This document shows, one piece after another, positions 1 to 8,500 of a stretch of DNA of 64,000 bases. This DNA comes from Clostridiaceae bacterium. Lineage in GTDB: Bacteria; Bacillota; Clostridia; Peptostreptococcales; Tindalliaceae. Within the stretch, counting starts at the first letter, position 1. Every line of letters starts with the position of its first letter. The notes beneath the pieces are model-generated. The model had not been told where the DNA came from. It worked only from the letters and a program-made list of their open reading frames with translations, and ran no database searches. The position numbers and the translations under genes are program-made. Where the stretch lies: NCBI GenBank assembly GCA_011390155.1, contig JAABSW010000006.1:1-64000 (forward strand), read 5' to 3'.

Positions 1-182
1 CCCAAGGCCCCAACCATGTTCACTTCTGCCCCCAACCTTGCAGCAGAAACGGCCTGGTTGGCGCCTTTTCCTCCTGGAACAGTGAAGTAACCCTCTGCCG
101 TAAGTGTTTCGCCTTTTTGAGGCAGTCGGCTGACTTTCATCACCAGATCCATGTTTATGCTTCCAATCACAACAATCTTCAC
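1..182 (-). CDS. rbsK: Ribokinase, N-terminal part (cut by window start)
   Basis: Partial gene; only the first 60 codons lie in the window. It starts with GTG at 182, six bases after a GGAGGG ribosome binding site at 189-194. The translated start ([16 protein letters not shown]) and the following [19 protein letters not shown] segment are the classic N-terminus of PfkB-family ribokinases, which use ATP to phosphorylate ribose to ribose 5-phosphate in the cytoplasm. It follows the ADP-ribosylglycohydrolase-family gene by 44 bases and is probably the last step of the nucleoside operon, capturing the ribose that the two nucleoside hydrolases release. A related PfkB sugar or nucleoside kinase is possible, because the C-terminal catalytic half is outside the window. 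Confidence 0.85.
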   Translation of the reverse strand, partial: MKIVVIGSINMDLVMKVSRLPQKGETLTAEGYFTVPGGKGANQAVSAARLGAEVNMVGAL

Positions 183-226
183 AATTAACCCTCCAAGCCT
201 GTCATCATTACGTATTCATGTTATCC

Positions 227-1621
227 TTAGTAGCGCACTGCTTCTTTTACTGCTTTGATGGTTCTTTCTGCCAACTGCGATATTGTCAAATTTTTCATAC
301 CACGGACGTAAGTTGTCACTTCATTCTTAAGAGGGGCTTTCCAGTGGTCTGGTATGTTATGTTTTCCTATGGCAATGCCAAGTATGGTTCCCACCTGTGC
401 TGCATTACAGTCTACTTCTCTTCCTGCCATGGCAACGATGTGCATTGTTTCATCAAAATCGCCATTGCCAAACCACAGTCCCAACACTTCTGCTGCTGCA
501 TTTATATAGGCATGGCTCCAATGATACTTTTCCAGCATAGTTTCGCAGGCGTTCCACACATTTTTCCACTGTGCATTTTCTTCTTTGCACCATGTAAGCA
601 CTGTGTTGACAACGTGGTAATATTCACTTGTAGTGGGGATTAATTCTATGGCAGATTGCAAAATAACCCTGGGGTTTGATTCAACAAAAGCCAATGACGC
701 CATCACAGCGTTAAAGACTTCCCCTAAAATACCATTGTTGTCATGGGACACTGACCCGTCCATCCAGGCCAAGCGTGCAGCTTCTTTTGGATCACCGGGT
801 GCCACCATACCACAGATGGCCCCTCGCATTTGTGCGCCCACCCATTCGGAGAAAGGGTTATTACGGCTTCCACTATCCGGGGGGTAATATCCCAGGTTAA
901 TAGACCGAAGTGCCAGGTCTTCCGCATCGATGCCGTAGGGTATGGAAGAAACCCATTCATCCGCAATTTGCAACGCATTTATGCCATATCCTTTTTCTTC
1001 AAAACACCGTAAAAAAGCAAGTTCATAGGTAATGTCATTGGTAAGGCTGATGGGTTGGCGGACATACCCCTTTACATCACCACACAATTTTATGATCTGA
1101 TCCGTGGTGTATCCTTCTAATGCACTTCCCAGTTGGCTTCCTATGATTTTTCCCAGCCAGGCATCATTTATTTGCATTTCATATTCAATGGATTGTTCAT
1201 CGACTTCCTGCGCCTCTGGAAAATCGACAGCTTCAGCGTATTGCTCGTAAGACTTAAACATCTCATATTGCCAGTATGCTGCATCTGGGTTAATGTCTGC
1301 TGTAGATGTCAGATACTTGATCCGTGCTGTTACTCGAAACAGCTTAGACATATCATTTGCTTCGTATGCGTCCAATCCATCCTGTATCAATCGCTCTGCT
1401 GATTCTACAAAATAGCCTTTGTTTTCCAGGCTTTGTATCATGGCAACCATTAAACACTCAGGTTGTCCTGTACCTATGGTTTTTCCCTTCCACCATCCTT
1501 TTACCCGTTCATCTTCAATTTTTTCCATTTTTGAAAATAAGTCCCAATTGTTTGGCGGGGTATGTAGTACCTGTAGTTCTGCGTTATCAATCAACTCTTT
1601 TGAAAATTGCCATGCTTTCAT
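227..1621 (-). CDS. ADP-ribosylglycohydrolase-family protein, divergent metal site
   Basis: 464 residues from ATG 1621, chosen because GGAGGG stands seven bases upstream; an in-frame start 13 codons earlier has no such site. About 150 N-terminal residues are family-unusual. Then comes an all-helical ADP-ribosylglycohydrolase (ARH/DraG) core: a small-residue motif (KIIGSQLGSALEG), a central SHDNNGILGEVFNAVMAS segment and a C-terminal GREVDCNAAQVGTILG segment. In classical ARH enzymes the metal ligands sit in TDDT and DTDT/S motifs; here the equivalents read TNDI and EVDC, so two ligands look changed. The gene is inside a nucleoside transport and hydrolysis operon. I infer a role on a nucleoside-like glycosidic bond rather than on ADP-ribosylated protein, but this is unproven. 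Confidence 0.8.
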   Translation of the reverse strand: MKAWQFSKELIDNAELQVLHTPPNNWDLFSKMEKIEDERVKGWWKGKTIGTGQPECLMVAMIQSLENKGYFVESAERLIQDGLDAYEANDMSKLFRVTARIKYLTSTADINPDAAYWQYEMFKSYEQYAEAVDFPEAQEVDEQSIEYEMQINDAWLGKIIGSQLGSALEGYTTDQIIKLCGDVKGYVRQPISLTNDITYELAFLRCFEEKGYGINALQIADEWVSSIPYGIDAEDLALRSINLGYYPPDSGSRNNPFSEWVGAQMRGAICGMVAPGDPKEAARLAWMDGSVSHDNNGILGEVFNAVMASLAFVESNPRVILQSAIELIPTTSEYYHVVNTVLTWCKEENAQWKNVWNACETMLEKYHWSHAYINAAAEVLGLWFGNGDFDETMHIVAMAGREVDCNAAQVGTILGIAIGKHNIPDHWKAPLKNEVTTYVRGMKNLTISQLAERTIKAVKEAVRY

Positions 1622-1663
1622 GACTAACCCTCCTTTACACTTATCACCACAGATGCCCATTGC

Positions 1664-2962
1664 CTAAAACCTAATGGATGCGCTGCCTTTCCCTTTTTTC
1701 AATAAATCTTTGGTTGCCTTCAACATGTTGTGTTTTATATTTTCCAAGTTCATTTTTACTTTCCCATCGTATTTTGCCCAGCGCCCTGCAATCATCACAT
1801 GCTTTGCCTGTTCTTTTCCACTACTATAAAGAAGAGCCGCCAAGGGGTTATGTAGGGGCATGGTTGTCGGATGTGTCAAATCCCAGAATACCAAATCTGC
1901 TTTCCATCCTGCCTGAATTTTCCCTGTTTTAAAAGGCAGGGCTTCATGCCCTTTCATGATCATTTGCCAAATTTCTTTTAATGTTTGTCCTGTTGCTTCT
2001 TCCTTTAGCCATTTTCCCATCAATCCATACAACCTGGCCTGTTCCAGAGGGTTTAACGTGTTTGAACTGGCTGCACCGTCGGTTCCAATGGCCAGGGGCA
2101 GCTCTTTGGATTCATTCCAGATGTTTCCTGCACCCATGGCCAGCTTCATGTATGTTTTGGGACTAACGGCTATTGTTGTGGAAGGTGTTAGTAACTGTCG
2201 ATCTTCCGGCGCAACCCACAACCCGTGGGCCACAATGGCTGGCACCTCAAAACCTCCAGCATTTGCAACAACCTGAAATGGTGTGAGTCCATACTGATTG
2301 ATACTGTCCTTCACCTGTTGTCTGGTTTCCGAAACATGGAGGTGAATGCCAACGTCCATTTCTTTTGCCACATCAACCACCTGTTTTAATTGCTCCGGGG
2401 TACATGTATACGGCGAGTGAGGCCCAAAGCGCAACGAAAGGCCCTCATGTTTATGTTGATATTTTTCAATGAGTTTTACTGTCATCTGAACATCATCCTG
2501 AAAGGAAACATTCAACCCAAACAATGTGGGGGCTAAATCGCAGCGTATCCCTGTCTCAATGACAGCTTTTATTATGGCTTCCGGAAACATATAATGATCA
2601 GCAAAAGCGGTGACCCCATAGCTTAACATTTCATAGATGGCTGTTAAGGCACCTGCATAGGCATGGTCTTCTGTCATGTTCTTCTCATAAGGCCATATTT
2701 CCCTGTTAAACCAATCCTCAATTGAGACGTCCTCTGCTATGCCCCGAAACAATGTCATGGGGGAATGAGTGTGAAGGTTCACAAGGCCAGGTGTGATAAT
2801 GAAATTTTCGCAATCTAAAACAGTGGCGGGATCATAGTCATTCTTTATTTCTGATGATACATCAATGATTTCATCTTTGTTAATTATTAGATTTTTACCT
2901 TTGAAAAAAGTGCCAGTTTCATCAATGACACTGGCGCTTTTTAACAAGAAATCAACTTTCAT
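1664..2962 (-). CDS. mtaD: Amidohydrolase, MTA/SAH deaminase-like
   Basis: 432 residues; metal-dependent amidohydrolase of the TrzN/AtzA/MtaD group. Visible hallmarks are the NLHTHSPMTLFRG segment (HxH metal pair), the GPHSPYTC segment, the HLHVSET segment and GTDGAASSNTLN with the metal-binding Asp. Relatives deaminate 5'-methylthioadenosine, S-adenosylhomocysteine or adenosine, usually to the inosine form. It overlaps the preceding nucleoside hydrolase gene by 11 bases (start within the TATGA at its end), so the two are translationally coupled. In this operon it would convert adenine-type nucleosides to inosine types before hydrolysis. Guanine-deaminase-like or other nucleobase deaminase activity cannot be excluded from sequence alone. 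Confidence 0.85.
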   Translation of the reverse strand: MKVDFLLKSASVIDETGTFFKGKNLIINKDEIIDVSSEIKNDYDPATVLDCENFIITPGLVNLHTHSPMTLFRGIAEDVSIEDWFNREIWPYEKNMTEDHAYAGALTAIYEMLSYGVTAFADHYMFPEAIIKAVIETGIRCDLAPTLFGLNVSFQDDVQMTVKLIEKYQHKHEGLSLRFGPHSPYTCTPEQLKQVVDVAKEMDVGIHLHVSETRQQVKDSINQYGLTPFQVVANAGGFEVPAIVAHGLWVAPEDRQLLTPSTTIAVSPKTYMKLAMGAGNIWNESKELPLAIGTDGAASSNTLNPLEQARLYGLMGKWLKEEATGQTLKEIWQMIMKGHEALPFKTGKIQAGWKADLVFWDLTHPTTMPLHNPLAALLYSSGKEQAKHVMIAGRWAKYDGKVKMNLENIKHNMLKATKDLLKKGKGSASIRF

Positions 2963-3881
2963 AGGATTTCAGCAACCTTTTTACCAAGTGAACAAACCCT
3001 TCCCTGTCAATGTCCAGGGCCACATTCACATTGGGTTCTTTTTTTGTTACCCTCATCACGTCCACCACTGTTTTTCCTGTGGTGTATTTACCCTTTGTTT
3101 CAACCACCACATGATAGGGTTCCGTCTTAATCAGTTCTGGTTGTATCACTGCTGCAACAGCAGAAGGGTCATGCATCACCGCACCATCAAAACCAAACCG
3201 GGTCGCAAACCCATAAATGTGATTCATCATGTCCTGTGCCAGTTTTGCCCCTGTTCCCGGTGTCGAAGCCATTGAATCAATTTCTTCTTTGGTTAGAAGT
3301 GCTTTATGTGTACAGTCAAGTCCCACCATGGTAATGGGGATGCCGGAGTCAAAGACTATGCGAGCTGCTTCCGGATCTGCATAGATATTGTATTCTGCAG
3401 CAGGTGTGTCATTGCCATAACCAGATGACCCGGCCATCATGGTAATGCCTTCGATGCCCTCTTGCAACGAAGGGTACTTCATTAATGCCATCGCCACATT
3501 GCTAAGTGGCCCTAAGGTGATTAAATGTACTTTTTCACCCTTGTCAACAGTCAGCTTGTAGAACAGGTCCCATGCTTTTATCTCCAGTTCGGGAATAGAA
3601 GCCTCCGGTAACACCACTGGTCCCATTCCGGATTCACCGTGTACATGGGCTGCTGTCACCAAAGGCCGCATAATGGGTTTATCTGCCCCCTGGGCAACAG
3701 GTACATCTTTGTTTAAATATGATACTATTTTTCGTCCGTTAACCGCCGTTTTATCAGCAGTTTGGTTTCCTGCCACAGTGGTAACAGCCTTTATATCCAA
3801 CTCTTCGGCTGCAAATGCCATCACCAGGGCAATGGTATCGTCTGTGCCTGGGTCACAGTCAATAATCACTGGTCGTTTCAT
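2952..3881 (-). CDS. Nucleoside hydrolase (inosine-uridine preferring family), copy 1
   Basis: 309 residues. The N-terminal DCDPGTDDTIALVMAF is the Ca2+-binding DxDxGxDD motif of IunH/RihABC nucleoside hydrolases; a second metal-site Asp lies in the AVMHDPSAVAA segment near residue 240. These cytoplasmic enzymes hydrolyse the N-glycosidic bond of ribonucleosides to base plus ribose. ATG 3881 is preceded by GGGAGG and overlaps the stop of copy 2 by four bases (ATGA). With ribokinase downstream and an importer upstream, the job is ribonucleoside catabolism. Base preference is not readable from the sequence. Confidence 0.93.
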   Translation of the reverse strand: MKRPVIIDCDPGTDDTIALVMAFAAEELDIKAVTTVAGNQTADKTAVNGRKIVSYLNKDVPVAQGADKPIMRPLVTAAHVHGESGMGPVVLPEASIPELEIKAWDLFYKLTVDKGEKVHLITLGPLSNVAMALMKYPSLQEGIEGITMMAGSSGYGNDTPAAEYNIYADPEAARIVFDSGIPITMVGLDCTHKALLTKEEIDSMASTPGTGAKLAQDMMNHIYGFATRFGFDGAVMHDPSAVAAVIQPELIKTEPYHVVVETKGKYTTGKTVVDVMRVTKKEPNVNVALDIDREGFVHLVKRLLKSYES

Positions 3882-4825
3882 GCGCCAACCTCCCTTTGAT
3901 GGTAATATTGCAAGCTGTCTTTTAGCAACTGAATAAACGCCTTTCGATGGACATCAAAGACCACGTCCACCTGTTTTTCTTTTCCCGTTATACCATGTAT
4001 GTCTACGACAGTCGCCCCATCTGTGTATTCTCCGCAGGTTTCAATGTCAACATGAAGCTTTTGGGAGGTGAATAGCTCAGGTTTTATGAGCCAAGCCACT
4101 GCACAGGGATCATGTAATGGACATCCCTCAAAACCCATTTCCTGATGAAATTTTGCAAAGAAATCCAACAGTTCAGCCACCATCACGGCAACTTTGCCTC
4201 CCTGTTGCCTTAGTTCTTCAATTTCATGATCAAGTATCTGGGCTTTATGGGTTACATCCAGGCCACACATGGTGATGGGGATGCCTGATTCAAAAACAAT
4301 CTCCGCCGCTTCCGGGTCAACCATAATGTTAAACTCAGCCGCAGGCGTCCAATTGCCTCCCACCGCAGAACCACCCATCAATGAGATCCGTTCAATTTTA
4401 TGCTTTAGATGGGGTGCTGCAATCAGTAACCTGGCAATGTTTGTTAATGGTCCAGTGGGTACCAGGGTGATGGGTTCTTGACTCTCGCTGATTACTTTTT
4501 CCATCAATTCCAATGCGCTCAGCGGGCTGGCACTAAAGGTTGGTTCTGGTAATTCAGGGCCATCCAAGCCTGAATCGCCATGTACTTCAGGGGCAATTTC
4601 AAGTTCACGCACCAAAGGCTTACTGGCTCCTGCCGCCACAGGCACATGCGTAATGCCGGCAAAACCCAGCACTTTCATGGCGTTTTGCAGTGTTTTTCCA
4701 CTGGTCTGATTGCCTCCCACTGTAGTGACTGCCCTTACCTCCAGCTGATCACTGGCAAAGGCCATGAGCAGGGCAATGGCATCATCATGACCAGGGTCAC
4801 AATCCATAATAATTGGTTTCTTCAT
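3878..4825 (-). CDS. Nucleoside hydrolase (inosine-uridine preferring family), copy 2
   Basis: 315 residues, clearly paralogous to the adjacent copy 1: DCDPGHDDAIALLMAFAS at the start, MVDPEAAEIVFESGIP in the middle and PLHDPCAVAWL near residue 240 carry the calcium-site aspartates. ATG 4825 has GGAGG nine bases upstream and overlaps the permease stop by four bases. Two tandem hydrolases suggest split specificity, for instance purine versus pyrimidine nucleosides; this is inference. The two proteins differ widely outside the motifs, so the duplication is old. Confidence 0.93.
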   Translation of the reverse strand: MKKPIIMDCDPGHDDAIALLMAFASDQLEVRAVTTVGGNQTSGKTLQNAMKVLGFAGITHVPVAAGASKPLVRELEIAPEVHGDSGLDGPELPEPTFSASPLSALELMEKVISESQEPITLVPTGPLTNIARLLIAAPHLKHKIERISLMGGSAVGGNWTPAAEFNIMVDPEAAEIVFESGIPITMCGLDVTHKAQILDHEIEELRQQGGKVAVMVAELLDFFAKFHQEMGFEGCPLHDPCAVAWLIKPELFTSQKLHVDIETCGEYTDGATVVDIHGITGKEKQVDVVFDVHRKAFIQLLKDSLQYYHQREVGA

Positions 4826-5757
4826 ACACGGTCCTCCGTTTTATGTTTTTGGGCCATTGATTGACGTCTTTTTGCATAAACAACAAGTCCTAAGATGGTA
4901 ACAACATACGGTACCATTTGAACAAATTCGGATGGTATGCGAAATGCCTGCAACGCATTTGCAAGGGCATCTGCCGTACCAAAGAGAAGGGATGTTAGTA
5001 AAACACCAAATGGTCTTCCCATTCCCAGTGCTTCTGCAGCCAGCGCAATAAAACCCCTGCCAGCTGTCATGTTGGTTGAAAACCAGGAAACGTAACCCAT
5101 GGACATAAACGCTCCTCCGAAGCCTGCAAAAGCGCCACTCATGATCAAAGCGATGTACTGGGTTTTAATCACACTGATTCCCACAGAATCAGCCGCATGA
5201 GCGTTTTCTCCAACTGCACGAATACGTAACCCCAAAGGGGTTTTGTAGATAAGCACATACACCACAATCACTGATAATAAGGCCACATAGGTTAAGATGT
5301 TGTGATTTGATAAAACAGCACCCACAACAGGAATCTGGTGGATGAGGGGTATCTGTACCTTTGGTAATACAATACTTGCAAGAGAACTGGAAATGCCTCT
5401 GTCTCCAGATATAATATAAAGGGCAAAAACCGTGCCTCCTGAAGCCATTAAGTTGATGGCAATGGCGGCCAAAATGATGTCTGTTTTCAGATTGAGGGCA
5501 AAGTATGCCAACATTAACCCCAACAACATACCCGCCAGTACTGCAGCGACCAATCCTGCCAGACCACTGCCAGTTACAGCACTGATGACCACACCGGTTA
5601 GGGCTGCCGTCAGCATGGTGCCTTCCATGCTGATGTTTACCACACCGGCTTTGATGGAAATTAACGCACCCAGGGTTGCAAATAAGATGGGGGTGGTCAC
5701 ACGCAAAACAGCGTATCCAAAACTGGTTGATAGTATAATGTCCATCAGATTAGCCAT
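4822..5757 (-). CDS. nupQ: Nucleoside ABC transporter permease (NupQ-like)
   Basis: 311 residues, about nine hydrophobic segments. It matches the second permease of BMP-type nucleoside importers, with segments such as ATLGALISIKAGVVNISMEGTML and GYVSWFSTNMTAGRGFIALAAEALG typical of the BPD_transp_2 family. ATG 5757 is chosen because GGGAGG stands upstream; an ORF extension of six codons lacks support. The start overlaps the preceding permease gene by eight bases. It forms the heterodimeric membrane channel with the neighbouring permease and is driven by the duplicated ATPase. Confidence 0.92.
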   Translation of the reverse strand: MANLMDIILSTSFGYAVLRVTTPILFATLGALISIKAGVVNISMEGTMLTAALTGVVISAVTGSGLAGLVAAVLAGMLLGLMLAYFALNLKTDIILAAIAINLMASGGTVFALYIISGDRGISSSLASIVLPKVQIPLIHQIPVVGAVLSNHNILTYVALLSVIVVYVLIYKTPLGLRIRAVGENAHAADSVGISVIKTQYIALIMSGAFAGFGGAFMSMGYVSWFSTNMTAGRGFIALAAEALGMGRPFGVLLTSLLFGTADALANALQAFRIPSEFVQMVPYVVTILGLVVYAKRRQSMAQKHKTEDRV

Positions 5758-6829
5758 TCTGCACACCTCCCTCATCCATGGGCTGGTTTTGCATCTTTTC
5801 TTTGACGATCATTCGATGACGCCATCCAGCCAGAAGACGTTCAGCTGTCACCAGCATAATCATGATGCCCTGGATAATGGCCACCACTTCACTGGGCACG
5901 TCTGTGACCCTTGCCATGAGGTCTGCGCCAATTCTCAGATAGCCTAAAAAGAAGGCAAACACGGGGATCAGCAATGGGTTGTTGCGGGCCATAATGGCCA
6001 CAATGATACCATCCCAGCCATAACCCGGCAGCTGGAACCAGGTAAAACGTGTGTACATGCCAAGGAGTTCCACTGCTCCTCCCATGCCAGCAATCATACC
6101 TCCGATAATCTGTGAATAAAGGACAACCGACTTCGTATTGATACCGGAATACTCTGCAAAACGAATATTAAGTCCAACCATTCGCAGGGCATAGCCCCAG
6201 CGAGACCTGTATAGGAATAAATAAACCAAAATTACCATTAAAAGGGCAATGAATATGCCAAAATGAAGGCGGGTTCCTTCTAACACACGAATCAGTTTAA
6301 CCTGTTCAGGCAATCTGTGTGATGCCATGGCCCCTGCCTGTGCATCGCGAAAATAATTATTAATGATAAAGATGCCCAGCCAAAAGAGTATGTAGTTCAT
6401 CATAAGGGAAGAAACCAGTTCACTGGCATCCAGCTTTGATTTTAACAGCGCTGGTATGGCATTACCCATACCACCGGCTATTCCACCGCATAAGATGGCC
6501 ACAATGGGCATAATGACGGGCGGTAGATCGAAGGTTAAGGCTAAGGCCGTTGCACCGACAGCCCCAAAGAAAAAGCCACCCTCTGCACCCAGGTTAAACT
6601 GCTTGGCTGTGAACATAACGGATATAGCCAGTCCGGTAAAAACCAGGGGTATGGCCATTTCAAGCACATTACCAAAATTTCGCAGGCTGCTGAGAGGGCC
6701 TAAAAGAAAGCGCTGTAACGCATAGCCCGGGTCTTCGCTGACAGTGAAAATGATGACAAAGGCCAGTAATAGTGCGACACCAATGGCCACCAGGGTTCGC
6801 ATTGTTTCAAACAATATTTTTTTATTCAC
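5750..6829 (-). CDS. nupP: Nucleoside ABC transporter permease (NupP-like)
   Basis: 359 residues, multi-spanning BPD_transp_2 family permease. Typical segments are FNLGAEGGFFFGAVGATALAL, SLMMNYILFWLG and GYGWDGIIVAIMARNNPL. GTG at 6829 is the likely start: GGGAGG ends eight bases before it. An upstream GTG at 6838 would overlap the ribosome binding site itself. The start overlaps the ATPase stop by eight bases. Longer than its partner permease because of an extra N-terminal part, as in the YufP/NupP line. Confidence 0.92.
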   Translation of the reverse strand: MNKKILFETMRTLVAIGVALLLAFVIIFTVSEDPGYALQRFLLGPLSSLRNFGNVLEMAIPLVFTGLAISVMFTAKQFNLGAEGGFFFGAVGATALALTFDLPPVIMPIVAILCGGIAGGMGNAIPALLKSKLDASELVSSLMMNYILFWLGIFIINNYFRDAQAGAMASHRLPEQVKLIRVLEGTRLHFGIFIALLMVILVYLFLYRSRWGYALRMVGLNIRFAEYSGINTKSVVLYSQIIGGMIAGMGGAVELLGMYTRFTWFQLPGYGWDGIIVAIMARNNPLLIPVFAFFLGYLRIGADLMARVTDVPSEVVAIIQGIMIMLVTAERLLAGWRHRMIVKEKMQNQPMDEGGVQNG

Positions 6830-8375
6830 CCATGGCACCTCCCATTTCTTTCACTTCCATTTTTTTCAGTCCCAGCATGTACATGCCCAGTTCCATTTCA
6901 TCAACCTTGGAAGCGTCTTCAAAATAGGCAGCCATTTCACCATTGTACATCACCATTAAACTGTCACTTAATTCCATGACTTCGTTCAGGTCTGCAGAAA
7001 CAAGCAGTATAGCTGTTCCTTCATCCCTCAGTTCAACCAGTTTGCGACGAATGAATTCGGTAGAACCTACGTCAATGCCTCGTGTTGGTTGATCTGCGAT
7101 TATCAATTCGGGTTCAGAAGAAAATTCCCTTGCCACAACTACTTTCTGGATATTTCCCCCAGACAGCATGTTTACCTGTTGGGTTTGACTATCACATTTA
7201 ATGCTGAAATCTTGTATTAGTTCATTGGATTTTTGTACCAAATCATTTACTTTTTGTAAGAGTCCCGTGTTATACGCTGGCAAATCATATCGATCAGAGA
7301 TCAGGTTCTCTCCAATGGTTCCTTCCGCTGCTACGCCATAAACCATTCGATCTTCAGGGATATGAGACGTTTTCAAGTTTCGGATGCCTTTTACGGTTAA
7401 TTTGGTTGCTTCCTGGCCATTGATGAATACCTTGCCATTTGTCGCTTTTTTAAGACCAGTAATCATTTCAACAAGTTCGCCCTGTCCGTTTCCTTCAACA
7501 CCAGCTATACCCAGTATTTCACCTTCTCTGAGCCGAAATGAAAGCTTGTTAACCACTGGTTTGTTAGCCATGTCATAAAATGAAAGGTTTTCTATTTTCA
7601 ATACGGTGTCACCGGGATTGGCAGCTGTTTTGTTTACTTCCAGTATCACATCTCTGCCAACCATGAGCCGGGATATTTCCTGTTCAGATATATCCTTTGT
7701 ATCGTGCACTCCCATACTTCTACCATTTCTTAAAATGGTTAATCTGTCGGTGATTTGTTTTATCTCTTTTAGTTTATGGGAAATAAAGATAATGGTGAGT
7801 CCCTGGTTTTTAAGGTTTATCAACTCTTCAAACAACTCTTTTGTTTCCTGGGGTGTTAAAACCGCTGTTGGTTCATCTAAAATTAATATTTCGGCACCTC
7901 GCAGCAAAGCTTTTAAAATTTCAATTTTTTGTTTTTTACCTACTGCAAGGTTTTCAACCGTTGTTTTAGGATCAATTGCCAGGTTATATTTTTTTGAAAC
8001 CTCTTCAGTCATTGCCACCGCTTTATCAAAATCAAAAAAAGCATTGTTCTTTTTGGGTTCAATACCAAGCACCATATTTTCTGCCACTGTTAAGGATGGA
8101 ACAAGCATAAAATGCTGGTGAACCATGCCAATGCCATAATTAATGGCCTCCCGGGGAGAATTGAGGGTTATTTTTTCTCCTTTATAATAGATTTCTCCTT
8201 CTTCCGGTTGTTCCATACCAAAGAGTATTTTCATCAACGTTGATTTTCCTGCACCATTTTCACCCATAATGGCGTGAATTTCTCCTTTTCCAACAGAAAA
8301 GTCAACGTCCTTGTTGGCAACGATTCCATTTGGATACACTTTTGTGATCCCTTTCATTGATAAAATCTCATCCAT
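6822..8375 (-). CDS. nupO: Nucleoside ABC transporter ATP-binding protein, two fused ATPase domains
   Basis: 517 residues with two ABC domains in one chain, as in sugar and nucleoside importers. Domain 1 has Walker A GENGAGKSTLMK, a Walker B ILILDEPTAVLTP and a degenerate signature (LAVGKKQKIEIL). Domain 2 has a degraded Walker A (GVEGNGQGELVE) but a good signature (LSGGNIQKVVVARE) and Walker B (IIADQPTRGIDVGS). ATG 8375 (MDEILSMKG) gives the family's usual N-terminus; the ORF is open 35 codons further but runs through the two upstream hairpins. It energises the two permeases that follow. Confidence 0.95.
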   Translation of the reverse strand: MDEILSMKGITKVYPNGIVANKDVDFSVGKGEIHAIMGENGAGKSTLMKILFGMEQPEEGEIYYKGEKITLNSPREAINYGIGMVHQHFMLVPSLTVAENMVLGIEPKKNNAFFDFDKAVAMTEEVSKKYNLAIDPKTTVENLAVGKKQKIEILKALLRGAEILILDEPTAVLTPQETKELFEELINLKNQGLTIIFISHKLKEIKQITDRLTILRNGRSMGVHDTKDISEQEISRLMVGRDVILEVNKTAANPGDTVLKIENLSFYDMANKPVVNKLSFRLREGEILGIAGVEGNGQGELVEMITGLKKATNGKVFINGQEATKLTVKGIRNLKTSHIPEDRMVYGVAAEGTIGENLISDRYDLPAYNTGLLQKVNDLVQKSNELIQDFSIKCDSQTQQVNMLSGGNIQKVVVAREFSSEPELIIADQPTRGIDVGSTEFIRRKLVELRDEGTAILLVSADLNEVMELSDSLMVMYNGEMAAYFEDASKVDEMELGMYMLGLKKMEVKEMGGAMGE

Positions 8376-8399
8376 GCCTCTATTTGCCCCCCATTCATA

Positions 8400-8428
8400 A
8401 AAACTCCCGTCAATTTGGCGGGAGTTTT
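8400..8428 (-). terminator. Attenuator-like hairpin inside the nucleoside operon
   Basis: A perfect 10-base inverted repeat (8400-8409 with 8419-8428) with a nine-base loop. Read on the minus strand the stem ends in a short T run, so it resembles a weak intrinsic terminator. It lies 25 bases before the ATPase start and 72 bases after the lipoprotein gene, where partial termination or mRNA end protection would give more binding protein than transporter. Confidence 0.65.
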
Positions 8429-8446
8429 GATCCCCTGGTAAAGGGA

Positions 8447-8480
8447 ATGAACAGGACAGATCAGGGATTGTCCTGTTCAT
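8447..8480 (-). repeat. Perfect 12-base inverted repeat after the binding-protein gene
   Basis: ATGAACAGGACA at 8447-8458 is the exact reverse complement of 8469-8480, loop ten bases. There is no T run after it on the minus strand. It begins 20 bases downstream of the lipoprotein stop and most likely acts as a 3' stabilising hairpin of the lipoprotein mRNA, together with the hairpin at 8400-8428. Confidence 0.7.
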
Positions 8481-8500
8481 GGTTTTACATTGAGTTTTTG

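Noticed and set aside
5432-5947. 171-codon plus-strand frame over the permease genes
   Set aside because: Shadow of nupP/nupQ; composition and lack of start signals argue against coding.
7606-8121. 171-codon plus-strand frame over the ABC ATPase
   Set aside because: Antisense shadow of a strongly conserved gene with no ribosome binding site.
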